In this document: piece by piece, positions 1 through 8,008 of the stretch | Numbering within the stretch: position 1 is the first letter of the stretch | Layout of the letters: each line of letters begins with the position of its first letter | The notes under the pieces: generated by a model | What the model was told of the DNA's origin: nothing | Database searches by the model: none | What the model saw: only the letters and a program-made list of their open reading frames with translations | DNA from: an uncultured Lachnospiraceae bacterium | GTDB lineage: Bacteria; Bacillota; Clostridia; Lachnospirales; Lachnospiraceae | Direction of reading: 5' to 3' | Length of the DNA stretch: 64,000 bases | Assembly: GCA_947089905.1 (NCBI GenBank) | Contig: CAMUMG010000003.1 | Location: forward strand, 62,001 to 126,000 | Position numbers and translations under genes: made by a program

Positions 1-262
1 TCTCCCTTATGTAGCTGACGGTAATCCTTTCTAAAAAATCAATCTATAAAAATAAATATTGTTTCAATCTACTCGCGGCAGTTAATAGCAAGACAATTAT
101 GTGGATTGCATAGCAGTAGAGGATACCGCTTTCGCTCCACCCGCTACTGCCGTTACAATTGTTCCTAGCAATTCCTTCCCTACCTAAGAGGAAGGGGAAT
201 CCCTGCTGTTAATTGTTGAAGTACAAAAATGAATGGCTACAATTAAGTTAAAAATTCTTCTT
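1..262 (-). pseudogene. Remnant of a second RiPP-type ABC transporter gene, interrupted by a repeat
   Basis: Bases 1-58 closely match 1881-1940 inside the intact ABC transporter gene, and bases 216-258 match 1983-2025 of the same gene in the same orientation, with scattered mismatches. Between them, about 38 bp of the intact gene is replaced by roughly 155 bp of a dispersed repeat. Homology fades after about 262. The remnant continues off the left edge, so its full extent is unknown. It can no longer code for a transporter here. It points to an old tandem duplication of the cluster, or of its transporter gene, that has since decayed. The degree of divergence suggests the event is not recent. 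Confidence 0.75.
59..215 (+). repeat. Dispersed structured repeat, copy 1
   Basis: The core (59-172) matches copies at 11784-11902 and 16274-16382. It begins TTGTTTCAATC and contains two possible hairpins: CAATCTAC with GTGGATTG, and GCAGTAG with CTACTGC. This copy also keeps the AATTG/CAATT mini-hairpin shared with copy 2 and the TTAATTGTTGAA tail shared with copy 3, with a GC-rich hairpin-like stretch (171-200) between them. It interrupts the ABC transporter remnant. No target-site duplication is evident; host sequence seems to have been deleted instead. Confidence 0.75.
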
Positions 263-280
263 CTGAATTATTCTTTACTA

Positions 281-330
281 AAACCACCTTTCATGTTATA
301 GTATTATAACTAAAACATATAAGGTGGTTT
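281..330 (-). terminator. Probable terminator of the RiPP operon
   Basis: AAACCACCTT (281-290) pairs with AAGGTGGTTT (321-330), with further pairing of ATGTT and AACAT inside. On the minus strand the stem is followed by a short T-run. It lies about 60 bp beyond the stop codon of the precursor gene. Confidence 0.6.
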
Positions 331-391
331 ACTTCATTTCTTTTTACTTATAAAGATTTTCTTTGTATTAGCTAAAATAAAATGTTTCTAA

Positions 392-673
392 TTAATTCCA
401 ATCAACCATTCCCATGTTTCCTGTACATCCATCTTTACAATTACCTTTACATGTACTTGAACAACTGCTACTACACATAACAGAACATCTATTTGAGCAT
501 CCGCCTATACATGTTGAACTACAATCACCTATACAACTTCCACTGCATGAACTAGTACAAGTAATTCCACAGGCTATTGTACAACTATTCCCACAGTTTC
601 CAGTACATGAACCACTACAGCCACTACAAATATCTCTTGGGCTTATGTTTTGTCCAATTTTGCTAGAATACAT
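392..673 (-). CDS. CXXX-repeat RiPP precursor peptide
   Basis: This 93-residue peptide is a likely substrate of the radical SAM maturase three genes upstream. The start ATG at 673 has AGGAGG eight bases upstream; the frame is open further upstream, but no other start has such a site. A short leader (residues 1-15, ending SPRDI) is followed by 18 cysteines at 16, 19, 23 and then every fourth residue to 83. The spacers are rich in Ser, Gly and Thr, and the tail is TGNMGMVDWN. Strict CXXX periodicity beside a radical SAM/SPASM enzyme fits the CXXX-repeat target class described by TIGRFAMs; the mature product is unknown. The gene lies 34 bp after the ABC transporter gene and is last in the operon. 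A structural or metal-binding protein is a less likely alternative. Confidence 0.85.
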   Translation of the reverse strand: MYSSKIGQNISPRDICSGCSGSCTGNCGNSCTIACGITCTSSCSGSCIGDCSSTCIGGCSNRCSVMCSSSCSSTCKGNCKDGCTGNMGMVDWN

Positions 674-707
674 ATCTTTTTCCTCCTTTCTTTTATTGTT
701 ATTTACA

Positions 708-2480
708 TCATACGTCTTCTTCTGACTGCTGTTTAAACATATCGCAGTATAGTAAAGATGTATGGAGTAATTCTTCATGTGTGCCGCTATCAGTTATTTT
801 TTTATCTTCTAGTAAAAATATTTTTTTACTTTCTATCACAGAAGTCAGTCTATGTGTTACCATTAATACTATTTTCTCTTTCGCTAATTGTTTGAGAATC
901 GCTATGATCTCTTTTTCTGCCTTTCCATCTAAATCTGAAGTTATCTCATCCAAGAGATAGATTTTAGGATTACAAAGTATTGCTCTTGCAATTCCTAGTT
1001 TCTGTTTTTGCCCGCTGGAAAGCAGTTTTCCATTTTCTCCTGTTTTGGTCTGATAGTGTTCTGGAAGATGTTGAATGAACTCATCTAGCCCTGCCATTGT
1101 ACAGGCTCTTTTTATATCTGATTCTTCTGCCTGTGGATTTGCAATCAGCAGATTTTCTAAAATGGATTTATTCATAATGTAAGGTTCTTTGGGTATGTAG
1201 GCGATTTGTTTTCTCAATAGTTTTATATCGATCTTAGAACAATCCCATCCGTCTATCTGTATTTCTCCAGATTCTGCATTATAATATTTAATTAGTAACT
1301 TTAGGATACTTGTTTTTCCTGAACCATTTACCCCTACAATCGAATATAATCCTTTTCCCCTCAGTTCTAAATCTAGTTCATCTAATATTCTTTCCTTCTC
1401 CTTTGTATATCGAAAACAAATTTTGTGCAGCAGAATACTTTCTCCTAACAAAGAAAATCCCTCTGGCATTTTTCTATACTCTTCCTGTTCATCTGGCTCA
1501 TTTTGCATTTTATGAATTCGCTTCATACTGATAATTACATTTTGAGCCTGAATATTAAGTGCAAGAAGCTGTGAAATCGCTCCATTGAGCCGTCCTATAT
1601 AAGTCATATAAGACACCATATCACCAATACTAAAACTGCCTTTCATAATTAACCGGGCAGATGTATAAATTAAAATAAGTACAGAAAAACAAGAAATAAC
1701 GGAAGATAATATACTTTGTATATTGCTGATTCTTTTTTCTTTACGGATTAATCCCCATTGTTCCCGAATGAAACCATGATATTCTTCTTCTATGGCATCT
1801 TCTCTGCTATATGCCCGAAAACCTATAATATTAGATAGTGTTTCAACCAGAAAACTTGAAAATCTGTCTCCAAATTCCTTTTGTCCCTTATGTAGCTGAC
1901 GGTAATACTTTCTAAAAAACAAATTTATAAAAATAAATAAGGGAACAAATAATAAGGATATCATAGTAAGTGTTTTTGATAATTGAAGTACAAAAATGAA
2001 CGCTACAATTAAGTTAAAAATAATTGTAATAATAGAAGTAGCTACATTTATAAAATACTCTACAATGGTACTTGCATCTGAATTTAGACGTGCCATTAAT
2101 TCGCCTATCTGATATTGATCTAATCTGACACACTTCATTCGGATTATCTTGTGAAACAGATTATCTTTTACATGATTTGTAATACGGTATGTAAGCCATT
2201 CACCAAAATAAGTTTCTAATAAACTAAGTAGTAAGCTTCCTATTGTGATAAAAAAGTATAAAAATAAAAGTTTTGGAAGTTTATTTGCATTTCCTGTTGT
2301 TGTATAATCGATAATCTTTCCATACAGATATGGCGTGATATTGGTTATAAGAATACCAACTGCAATTAAGCCTAACAGAAGAAGAATAAATTTTAATTCC
2401 TTAGAAAAATATTGTTTGTAAAATTCGTAAAACTCTTTCTTATTATTCAGATTCTTCTGTGATTTAGCTTTTTTCTTCAT
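708..2480 (-). CDS. Peptide-export type ABC transporter (fused permease and ATPase)
   Basis: This 590-residue half-transporter has an N-terminal six-helix membrane domain (about residues 30-320) and a C-terminal nucleotide-binding domain. The Walker A reads GVNGSGKTS, the signature motif LSSGQ, the Walker B IYLLDE, and the H-loop THR. There is no N-terminal C39 peptidase domain, so it would export or process a peptide without cleaving a double-glycine leader, or act with another protease. The start overlaps the helper-gene stop as ATGA, which suggests translational coupling. Its place between the helper and the precursor implies export of the modified CXXX peptide. It probably works as a homodimer because all ATPase motifs are intact. 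Confidence 0.88.
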   Translation of the reverse strand: MKKKAKSQKNLNNKKEFYEFYKQYFSKELKFILLLLGLIAVGILITNITPYLYGKIIDYTTTGNANKLPKLLFLYFFITIGSLLLSLLETYFGEWLTYRITNHVKDNLFHKIIRMKCVRLDQYQIGELMARLNSDASTIVEYFINVATSIITIIFNLIVAFIFVLQLSKTLTMISLLFVPLFIFINLFFRKYYRQLHKGQKEFGDRFSSFLVETLSNIIGFRAYSREDAIEEEYHGFIREQWGLIRKEKRISNIQSILSSVISCFSVLILIYTSARLIMKGSFSIGDMVSYMTYIGRLNGAISQLLALNIQAQNVIISMKRIHKMQNEPDEQEEYRKMPEGFSLLGESILLHKICFRYTKEKERILDELDLELRGKGLYSIVGVNGSGKTSILKLLIKYYNAESGEIQIDGWDCSKIDIKLLRKQIAYIPKEPYIMNKSILENLLIANPQAEESDIKRACTMAGLDEFIQHLPEHYQTKTGENGKLLSSGQKQKLGIARAILCNPKIYLLDEITSDLDGKAEKEIIAILKQLAKEKIVLMVTHRLTSVIESKKIFLLEDKKITDSGTHEELLHTSLLYCDMFKQQSEEDV

Positions 2481-2737
2481 TGTGCAATCACTTGTGCTTC
2501 ATGAAAATCAACATAAAAATTTCCCTGTCCCCAGCTATATGTTTGATTCATTCTATCCCACCACTCTTGAAACAGACGACATTGTTTTCCATAATCAGCA
2601 AGAAGTTTTTGATAGCGTGCTTCATCTTCCTCCTGAGTTATAATTTTAAGCAGATTTTCTAGGGCTATTTTTTTCTCAAATAATTCTTCAATTTCTTTTA
2701 ATTCATTTTCCTTTAACTGATGTACAACTTTACTCAT
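2477..2737 (-). CDS. Small CXXX-repeat peptide modification system protein
   Basis: This 86-residue protein is mostly predicted helix and rich in Glu, Lys and Leu, with a Trp/Tyr-rich C-terminal segment (EWWDRMNQTYSWGQGNFYVDF). It resembles the small accessory family catalogued by TIGRFAMs as CXXX repeat peptide modification system protein. That assignment is from memory and rests on size, composition and position. The start ATG has GGAGG eight to nine bases upstream. It lies 33 bp after the maturase gene and overlaps the transporter gene by 4 bp. A role as a precursor-binding or scaffold protein is possible but unproven. Confidence 0.7.
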   Translation of the reverse strand: MSKVVHQLKENELKEIEELFEKKIALENLLKIITQEEDEARYQKLLADYGKQCRLFQEWWDRMNQTYSWGQGNFYVDFHEAQVIAQ

Positions 2738-2770
2738 TCTTTTTTCCTCCAGTTTATTATTTTTCTTTTT

Positions 2771-4927
2771 CTACTGTTTATATATATAATAAGTTTTTTT
2801 ATTGGGGTCTATTTTATCAATCTTAACAATAGGATCTCTGTAATCTATTTCTGTTAAAACATTTCTATCCCTTCCACGTCCTGTCCTTTTTTGATACCAG
2901 AGAGTTACTTCTCGTTCAATATGGCTTTTTCTGCACTGATAAGAAGGTGAAACATTTACTTCATTTGTAGCCTTTTTATTTGTATAAATACAATTTCTGC
3001 ATTGATAGGTATCGCAATTTTGACAAATAGGCTGAAATTTATGTGTATAAAGCTTTGCATTTTTTAAATGAATTAACCCTTGCGAAATTGTACCTACAGA
3101 TGGCTCTAAATTTTCTGCATAGAGCCCTGCACAAGTATAAAGTTTTTGATCTGCTGTATACACAAAGCTTCTCTCTCCTGCACGACAGTTATCAAAATAA
3201 TTTAGATAGCAAAGATCACTGATCAAATTACATTCTCTTTCTTCATTTCTATTTATGTATTCTTCCATTTTCTCTGCAATTTTCATAAGTTCTTTTTTAT
3301 ATAATTCTTCTGGAAACTGCGGTGATAAATTTAATATATTCACATTCACTCTAACTGCTTTCTCAAATAGACAGATTACAAAGTCGCTAAGATATTTGAT
3401 ATCTTCTTGGTGAATATTTAATATAGTATTATTTAATTTTTCTACTGGCAGATTTATATTTTCTTTATCGAATACACAAAGTATATTATGAAAATAATTC
3501 TTTGCTTCTTCATATTTTTGCGCGGGTATAATATGTTCAATATAAATTTCGTCCATCACTGGTATTTTAGGGATTTGAATGGTACTTTTTGAATGTACAA
3601 ATACTGGTCTAAAGAATTCTTTCCTGCAAAAATTTAAACCTTCTTCTATCTGTTCTTTTGTCATATAAGTTTTTGAAACTGTATTTTTGTTATCATAACA
3701 GCAATAGGTAATATAATCATCTGATAAAAGAAAATAGAGTTTACGGTATTGACCATTATCTTCCCTTTCTATTCCATACATAGAAGAAAGTTTACCAAAA
3801 TAATATTCATTTGCTCTTACTCTTGCCTTGTGCATTTTGCAGATATATTTTGCCCTTTGATAATTTGTTTCTGTATCGGCAACATCATAATTAAAACCTT
3901 GACAATGGGAACATCCACTTCCAATTGGACATCTGTTACATTCCTCGTCACTTTGCAGCCGATTAGACGCTACCATAAAAGGTCTAACCCTTTCCATATC
4001 GATTCCCTGAGAAATATCTCCTATCAGCCATTCTTTTTTATTATTCATAGAATAGTCTTTATAACGTAGACAAGGATATAATAATCCCGAAGGTCCAATC
4101 GCTATCATCTGACCAGCACCGCAAGAAGTACGATCTAGTAGATCCTCATTTTCATAAGCCCCCAAATCATCAGAAAAAAAGCTGCAATAATACTTATCAA
4201 ATAGTTGATTTTCTAAAATATAGTCAGCTAACTGCTTTAATTGTTCTTCAAAAATGAGTTCATCTCCTTCTTTCCAAACATCTTCAAAAACAACATTTGC
4301 AGCTACTTCTGTAATACCATTTTCCCATAAGTTTAGAATGCTCTCTTTTAAAAAGATCAAATCATCACTTGCAAAAGTTACTTTTGTCGTCGGTGAACTT
4401 TGCTGAAGGTATAGTGGTATACTTTTTATAATACTATCATAAGATCCTTTTCCGTCTGGAAATACTCTCTGTAAATCATGTTTTTCTTTTGTTCCATCTA
4501 GTGTAATTCCAATCGAAGTTTTATTCTTATTCTTTTTAATATAATTTTGTACCTCAGGACTAGAATAATTTACTCCATTGGTAGAAATACTTATTCTGTA
4601 GTTCCAAAACCAAGGATGGTTTAAGTCATAAGTTTTTATTTTAAAATAATCTGTAATCTGATCAATTAATTCTGTTTCTAAAAATGGCTCACCCCCAATA
4701 AACTCGATAATAACTGCAGGCGTATAATTAATATCTGCTGAAAGTATATAGTCAATAAATTGTTTTGCTGTTTCAAAATTCATTCTTTTTCCAGATGACT
4801 TATGAGTAATATAACAGTATTTACATCTTAAATTACAATCTTCTGTTACAATAAACGTAAGAGTCTGTGCCATTCCCTCTCTCCATATAGGAATGGGAGA
4901 ACCTACTTTATATTTCCTTTTTTTCAT
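2771..4927 (-). CDS. Radical SAM/SPASM peptide maturase, CXXX-repeat type, with a second SPASM-like half
   Basis: The 718-residue enzyme carries a radical SAM CX3CX2C motif at Cys31, Cys35 and Cys38 and a GGEP motif near 78-81. A SPASM-like auxiliary cluster set follows: Cys269, 286, 330, 333, 339, 342 and 363. The C-terminal half (about 395-718) lacks CX3CX2C but repeats the SPASM pattern at Cys581, 599, 635, 638, 643, 646 and 665. It therefore looks like an active radical SAM unit fused to a radical SAM-like unit without the SAM cluster. Known SPASM maturases install thioether or other crosslinks on Cys-rich peptides; the chemistry here is inferred from the precursor next door. The start ATG has AAAGGA eight bases upstream. 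Confidence 0.88.
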   Translation of the reverse strand: MKKRKYKVGSPIPIWREGMAQTLTFIVTEDCNLRCKYCYITHKSSGKRMNFETAKQFIDYILSADINYTPAVIIEFIGGEPFLETELIDQITDYFKIKTYDLNHPWFWNYRISISTNGVNYSSPEVQNYIKKNKNKTSIGITLDGTKEKHDLQRVFPDGKGSYDSIIKSIPLYLQQSSPTTKVTFASDDLIFLKESILNLWENGITEVAANVVFEDVWKEGDELIFEEQLKQLADYILENQLFDKYYCSFFSDDLGAYENEDLLDRTSCGAGQMIAIGPSGLLYPCLRYKDYSMNNKKEWLIGDISQGIDMERVRPFMVASNRLQSDEECNRCPIGSGCSHCQGFNYDVADTETNYQRAKYICKMHKARVRANEYYFGKLSSMYGIEREDNGQYRKLYFLLSDDYITYCCYDNKNTVSKTYMTKEQIEEGLNFCRKEFFRPVFVHSKSTIQIPKIPVMDEIYIEHIIPAQKYEEAKNYFHNILCVFDKENINLPVEKLNNTILNIHQEDIKYLSDFVICLFEKAVRVNVNILNLSPQFPEELYKKELMKIAEKMEEYINRNEERECNLISDLCYLNYFDNCRAGERSFVYTADQKLYTCAGLYAENLEPSVGTISQGLIHLKNAKLYTHKFQPICQNCDTYQCRNCIYTNKKATNEVNVSPSYQCRKSHIEREVTLWYQKRTGRGRDRNVLTEIDYRDPIVKIDKIDPNKKTYYIYKQ

Positions 4928-4960
4928 TCTTTTATCCTTTCGTTATTTTATCAGATGGTT

Positions 4961-4975
4961 TATCTTAATAAGATA
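4961..4975. promoter_or_regulatory. Palindromic operator candidate before the RiPP operon
   Basis: TATCTTAATAAGATA is a perfect palindrome with 7-base arms around one central base. It begins one to two bases downstream of the -10 box of the biosynthetic operon, so a bound protein would block initiation. The adjacent HTH-TPR regulator is the obvious candidate, by position only. Confidence 0.5.
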
Positions 4976-4976
4976 T

Positions 4977-5005
4977 ATTATAAAATTTCCAATAATAAAA
5001 TACAA
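4977..5005 (-). promoter_or_regulatory. Promoter candidate for the maturase-helper-transporter-precursor operon
   Basis: On the minus strand TTGTAT (5005-5000) and TATAAT (4982-4977) are separated by 17 bases. The -35 hexamer lies inside one arm of the long inverted repeat at 4994-5055, so terminator and promoter overlap here. Confidence 0.5.
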
Positions 5006-5055
5006 TATCAGATCTGTAAAATTTATTTTTTACAGATCTGATATTGTATTTTATT
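4994..5055. terminator. Perfect 27-bp inverted repeat, terminator of the regulator gene
   Basis: Arms at 4994-5020 and 5029-5055 are exact reverse complements with an 8-base loop. The hairpin follows the regulator stop codon by 17 bp. A-rich and T-rich ends could support termination on both strands. Confidence 0.65.
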
Positions 5056-5072
5056 AAGACTTATATATAATT

Positions 5073-6848
5073 TTATTCCTTAAAAATACTTTTTAATACT
5101 TCTATTTGTTTAAGATAGTTCGCTTTTTTCTCTTTATATAACTGCTCGCTTTTTTTGTCTTCTATTTTATCAATATTTTTTATTAATCTGTATAAAAACT
5201 TTTTAATACTAAAAATATCTTCTAATTTCCATGACAATAAAAGTCCCTCAAAAAAAACTTCATCTGCTTTTTTATATTCTTTTTTTTCTTGTAATAAGAT
5301 TCCATAATAATATATTATATTACTATATTGTTTATCATAAATAACTTGTTTTTTTTGTGTTGTTTGGATAAACCATATACTCCACTGTTTTAATAATTTA
5401 GATACTATATCATATTTTTTTAATACTATGCAGTTATCTATAAAACATACTAATATCCTTTGTTCCAGATCAAAAAGCTGACAGCCAGAAAAATCCATCA
5501 TTTTTATATCTAATTTATCAAAATCTAAAATAGTAGCAATTATATTAACTGTATCTTCAAAGTTTAGTTTATGTAATATAAAGTCTATCTTTAACTTCTG
5601 ATATTTTAAATATTGTATATCATATAAAGAATTATTTTTATATGATATTTCTAAATCATTTAATTGCTGTTTTGCATCTTCTATCCTATTTTTATAAATT
5701 AATTGATCCATTTTTTCTAAATAATTAAAATGTTTATAATCAATCGATATAAAAGTTGGATGGTATCTTGCTGGCATAATATCAAGCTGACTTAAAAGCT
5801 TATTTCTAGTTTTTCTACCTGTTATTGTCTTTGCATTTTCCGTTTTTGACAACGTTGATTGACTACAGGAAATACTAGCTAACTTTTCCTGACTTAAATG
5901 TAAAAGATGTCTCCTTTGACATATAACATCTGCTAGCGAAAATACAAATTGTTCTTTATAAGTTGGAATCCATTCTTTTTTCTTTCTATTTGGGTGATAA
6001 CTTTCTAAAATAGAATCTAAATAGGAAACTTTTTGTTTTTTTATTTTTATATTTTTTATTTTTGTTTCCATATATAATAATTCGGGAAGAAATGATAGTT
6101 GTTTCATTTTTTTTAAAAGGCTAATTGCCTTTTCACAATAAAATTGTGCCTGTTCTAATTCTCCATTCTCGTAATAACAATTACATATCCAATAGGAAAG
6201 TTGCGGATATAACTTAATCTTTTCATTTTCATCATAGGAATTTTCGTCTAAATATCTTATTAAACTATCATACCAGCGAAATGCACTTAATTTTTTCCCA
6301 CTCTTTTCAAAAAGCAAGGCATATATTTCAAGCATAAAAAATTCTATTAAACTAAATCTTCTATCTTTTAAAATAGATAGATCGATTTCCTGCTCTTTTG
6401 TATCTATTATTTTTATTGTTACAGATAGAGTTTCTAAAATCTTGTCTCTAATTTTTTCAACTTGAGCTTTTTTCTTAAATTGAATGATACACTCCTGAAA
6501 CAATAAATATTGTTTATGTAATTTATAGTGATTATTTTGTAGCAATGGATAATTTTTTATTTCAGTTTCTGCTTTTTTTAAGTTATTATTATTAATTGCC
6601 GTTTGAATCTCGAAACGCTTTAAATATAATTCATATTCTTCCTTTGTCAAAATAACTTCAAATCTATCTGTACATAATCCAAGTCTTTGTAAAATACTAT
6701 CAATTAATAACTTATCTCCCTCTCTTTTTCCATTTTCAATCATAGAAGCCATTGCATCTGAACACAATCCATTATAGAGAATTTTGCTACTTAATTCTTG
6801 AACCTTTCTTATATTTTGAATTAAAGATCCAATTATATTCTCATTCAT
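5073..6848 (-). CDS. Tandemly duplicated HTH-TPR (Rgg/RRNPP-like) regulator
   Basis: The 591-residue protein seems to be two copies of one architecture in a single chain. Residues about 5-57 form an HTH-like region followed by helical TPR-like repeats to about 290. Residues about 303-357 form a second, clearer XRE-type HTH (SQEKLASISCSQSTLSKTE), followed by another helical array to the end. Single-unit relatives are peptide-sensing Rgg-type regulators that dimerise, so this could be an intramolecular pseudo-dimer. It lies directly upstream of the RiPP operon on the same strand and has its own terminator. It probably controls that operon, perhaps by sensing its peptide, but this rests on context. 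Codon use is very AT-rich. Confidence 0.75.
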   Translation of the reverse strand: MNENIIGSLIQNIRKVQELSSKILYNGLCSDAMASMIENGKREGDKLLIDSILQRLGLCTDRFEVILTKEEYELYLKRFEIQTAINNNNLKKAETEIKNYPLLQNNHYKLHKQYLLFQECIIQFKKKAQVEKIRDKILETLSVTIKIIDTKEQEIDLSILKDRRFSLIEFFMLEIYALLFEKSGKKLSAFRWYDSLIRYLDENSYDENEKIKLYPQLSYWICNCYYENGELEQAQFYCEKAISLLKKMKQLSFLPELLYMETKIKNIKIKKQKVSYLDSILESYHPNRKKKEWIPTYKEQFVFSLADVICQRRHLLHLSQEKLASISCSQSTLSKTENAKTITGRKTRNKLLSQLDIMPARYHPTFISIDYKHFNYLEKMDQLIYKNRIEDAKQQLNDLEISYKNNSLYDIQYLKYQKLKIDFILHKLNFEDTVNIIATILDFDKLDIKMMDFSGCQLFDLEQRILVCFIDNCIVLKKYDIVSKLLKQWSIWFIQTTQKKQVIYDKQYSNIIYYYGILLQEKKEYKKADEVFFEGLLLSWKLEDIFSIKKFLYRLIKNIDKIEDKKSEQLYKEKKANYLKQIEVLKSIFKE

Positions 6849-6911
6849 CCTCTATTTTCCCCTTAAACGTTTAGTATGTATTGATTATTTTCATAATAAG
6901 GTATTAATAAA

Positions 6912-6940
6912 TATTATCATAATAAAGGTAAATTTGTCAA
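6912..6940 (-). promoter_or_regulatory. Promoter candidate for the HTH-TPR regulator
   Basis: TTGACA (6940-6935 on the minus strand) is followed after about 16 bases by GATAAT, or after 18 by TAATAT. It lies about 65 bp upstream of the regulator start codon. Confidence 0.5.
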
Positions 6941-6972
6941 TCTTTATCTCTAGGGTTCCCATAGCAAATAAA

Positions 6973-7010
6973 AAAGACTGAGTATATTTTAATCTGTATA
7001 CTCAGCCTTT
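6973..7010 (-). terminator. Terminator of the sortase-substrate operon
   Basis: CTGAGTATA pairs with TATACTCAG, extended by AAAG/CTTT on either side, just downstream of the wall-protein stop codon. Confidence 0.7.
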
Positions 7011-7022
7011 CCTATTTTTCAT

Positions 7023-7994
7023 TTATTTCTTTTTTAAATATTTTATTATAATCACTAAGCCAGCTCCTGCACAAATACTAATTCCTGCTGCCTTAGCTGG
7101 ATAATAAGAATCCCCTGTCTGTGGTGTCTTATCCTTATTAGGAGTACTTGGTTTTGATGGCGTTTTTGTCGGGGTTTTTGTTGGATTTGGAGCTTTTGTC
7201 GGGGTTGGTACTTTTGTTGGGGTTGGGTTTGGAGCTTTTGTCGGAGTTGGTGTTGGGGCTTTCGTTGGGGTTGGCGTCGGATCCTTCGTTGGAGTTGGTG
7301 TCGGGGCTTTTGTTGGAGTCGGTGTTGGATCTTCTTCTGGATCCTCTTCTGGATCTTCCTCTGGATCCTCCTCTGGATCTTCTTCTGGATCCTCAAATTC
7401 ACCATATAAATATTTTTCATATGTATCCGTATTAATTACAAATGCGTATTTTGTAAACTGTGTAATGGTAAATTGAAAATATGGTATATTATCGATTGCA
7501 ACCAACTCTTTACTTACTTCTTCTGTTTTTCCGCTTTTATTAACCATTAATAATTTGAGATCCCGCTCCATTCCTTCAAATTCAGAAGGAACTGGCATAA
7601 TTACAGTCATAGGATAATTTTGTGTCACTGGATAATATTCGCCGTCACTGCTATCTTCTTCATAGAGTAAAACATCCATTGCCAGTTTTTCATAATTATC
7701 AATATTATCTCCTGACTTTTCTAGTGCATCTTCTAAAGCCGCCTGAGAATCATAGTCATCAAAAAACCAAAGTTGATATTTATCTACATCCATATTAGAA
7801 CGGTTAAATTTTGCATAAATATCCTCTGCATTCATTCCAACTGGTGCCTCTTCAACTGGCACATTATATTCTTCTTTTGTTACTGAAATCTCTTTTGGAG
7901 CTGCTAAAACAGTCTGTGTAGATATTAGACCACAATTTGTCATAATAACTACAAAAGCTAAAATTTTACAAAAAGATGTCAACTTCTTATTCAT
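7023..7994 (-). CDS. Cell-wall anchored surface protein, sortase substrate
   Basis: This 323-residue secreted protein has a signal peptide (residues about 1-32, ending VLAAPKE) and an acidic N-terminal domain of unknown fold (about 35-198). Next come five or more EEDP repeats (about 200-223) and a stalk of TPTPTKAP-type repeats (about 224-285). It ends in a sorting signal: TPQTG at 290-294, a hydrophobic stretch and a KYLKKK tail. The third codon is the chosen start, because GGGAGG lies seven bases before it and touches the earlier ATG. The gene lies 14 bp after the sortase gene, so it is probably that enzyme's dedicated substrate. The stalk is encoded by 24-bp and 12- to 15-bp direct DNA repeats that can vary in number. 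The head domain's function is not recognised. Confidence 0.8.
   Translation of the reverse strand: MNKKLTSFCKILAFVVIMTNCGLISTQTVLAAPKEISVTKEEYNVPVEEAPVGMNAEDIYAKFNRSNMDVDKYQLWFFDDYDSQAALEDALEKSGDNIDNYEKLAMDVLLYEEDSSDGEYYPVTQNYPMTVIMPVPSEFEGMERDLKLLMVNKSGKTEEVSKELVAIDNIPYFQFTITQFTKYAFVINTDTYEKYLYGEFEDPEEDPEEDPEEDPEEDPEEDPTPTPTKAPTPTPTKDPTPTPTKAPTPTPTKAPNPTPTKVPTPTKAPNPTKTPTKTPSKPSTPNKDKTPQTGDSYYPAKAAGISICAGAGLVIIIKYLKKK
7195..7394 (-). repeat. Tandem repeats encoding the surface-protein stalk
   Basis: Two adjacent repeat tracts lie within one gene: about 7195-7330 in roughly 24-bp units (TPTPTKAP) and about 7331-7394 in short GGATCTTCTTCT-like units (EEDP). Bias in the third codon positions keeps other frames open across this stretch. 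Confidence 0.8.
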
Positions 7995-8008
7995 TTTCAT
8001 CCTCCCTC

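Noticed and set aside
59..215. The GTTTCAATCCAC-like start of the dispersed repeat resembles a CRISPR repeat end
   Set aside because: Copies are kilobases apart, there is no array of regularly spaced repeats with spacers, and no cas gene is present.
414..725. Plus-strand open frame opposite the RiPP precursor
   Set aside because: It mirrors the periodic codons of the precursor, and the precursor strand has the ribosome binding site and operon context.
7055..7435. Open frames in other frames over the wall-protein stalk
   Set aside because: They result from the repeat's codon bias; composition is low complexity and neither has a ribosome binding site.
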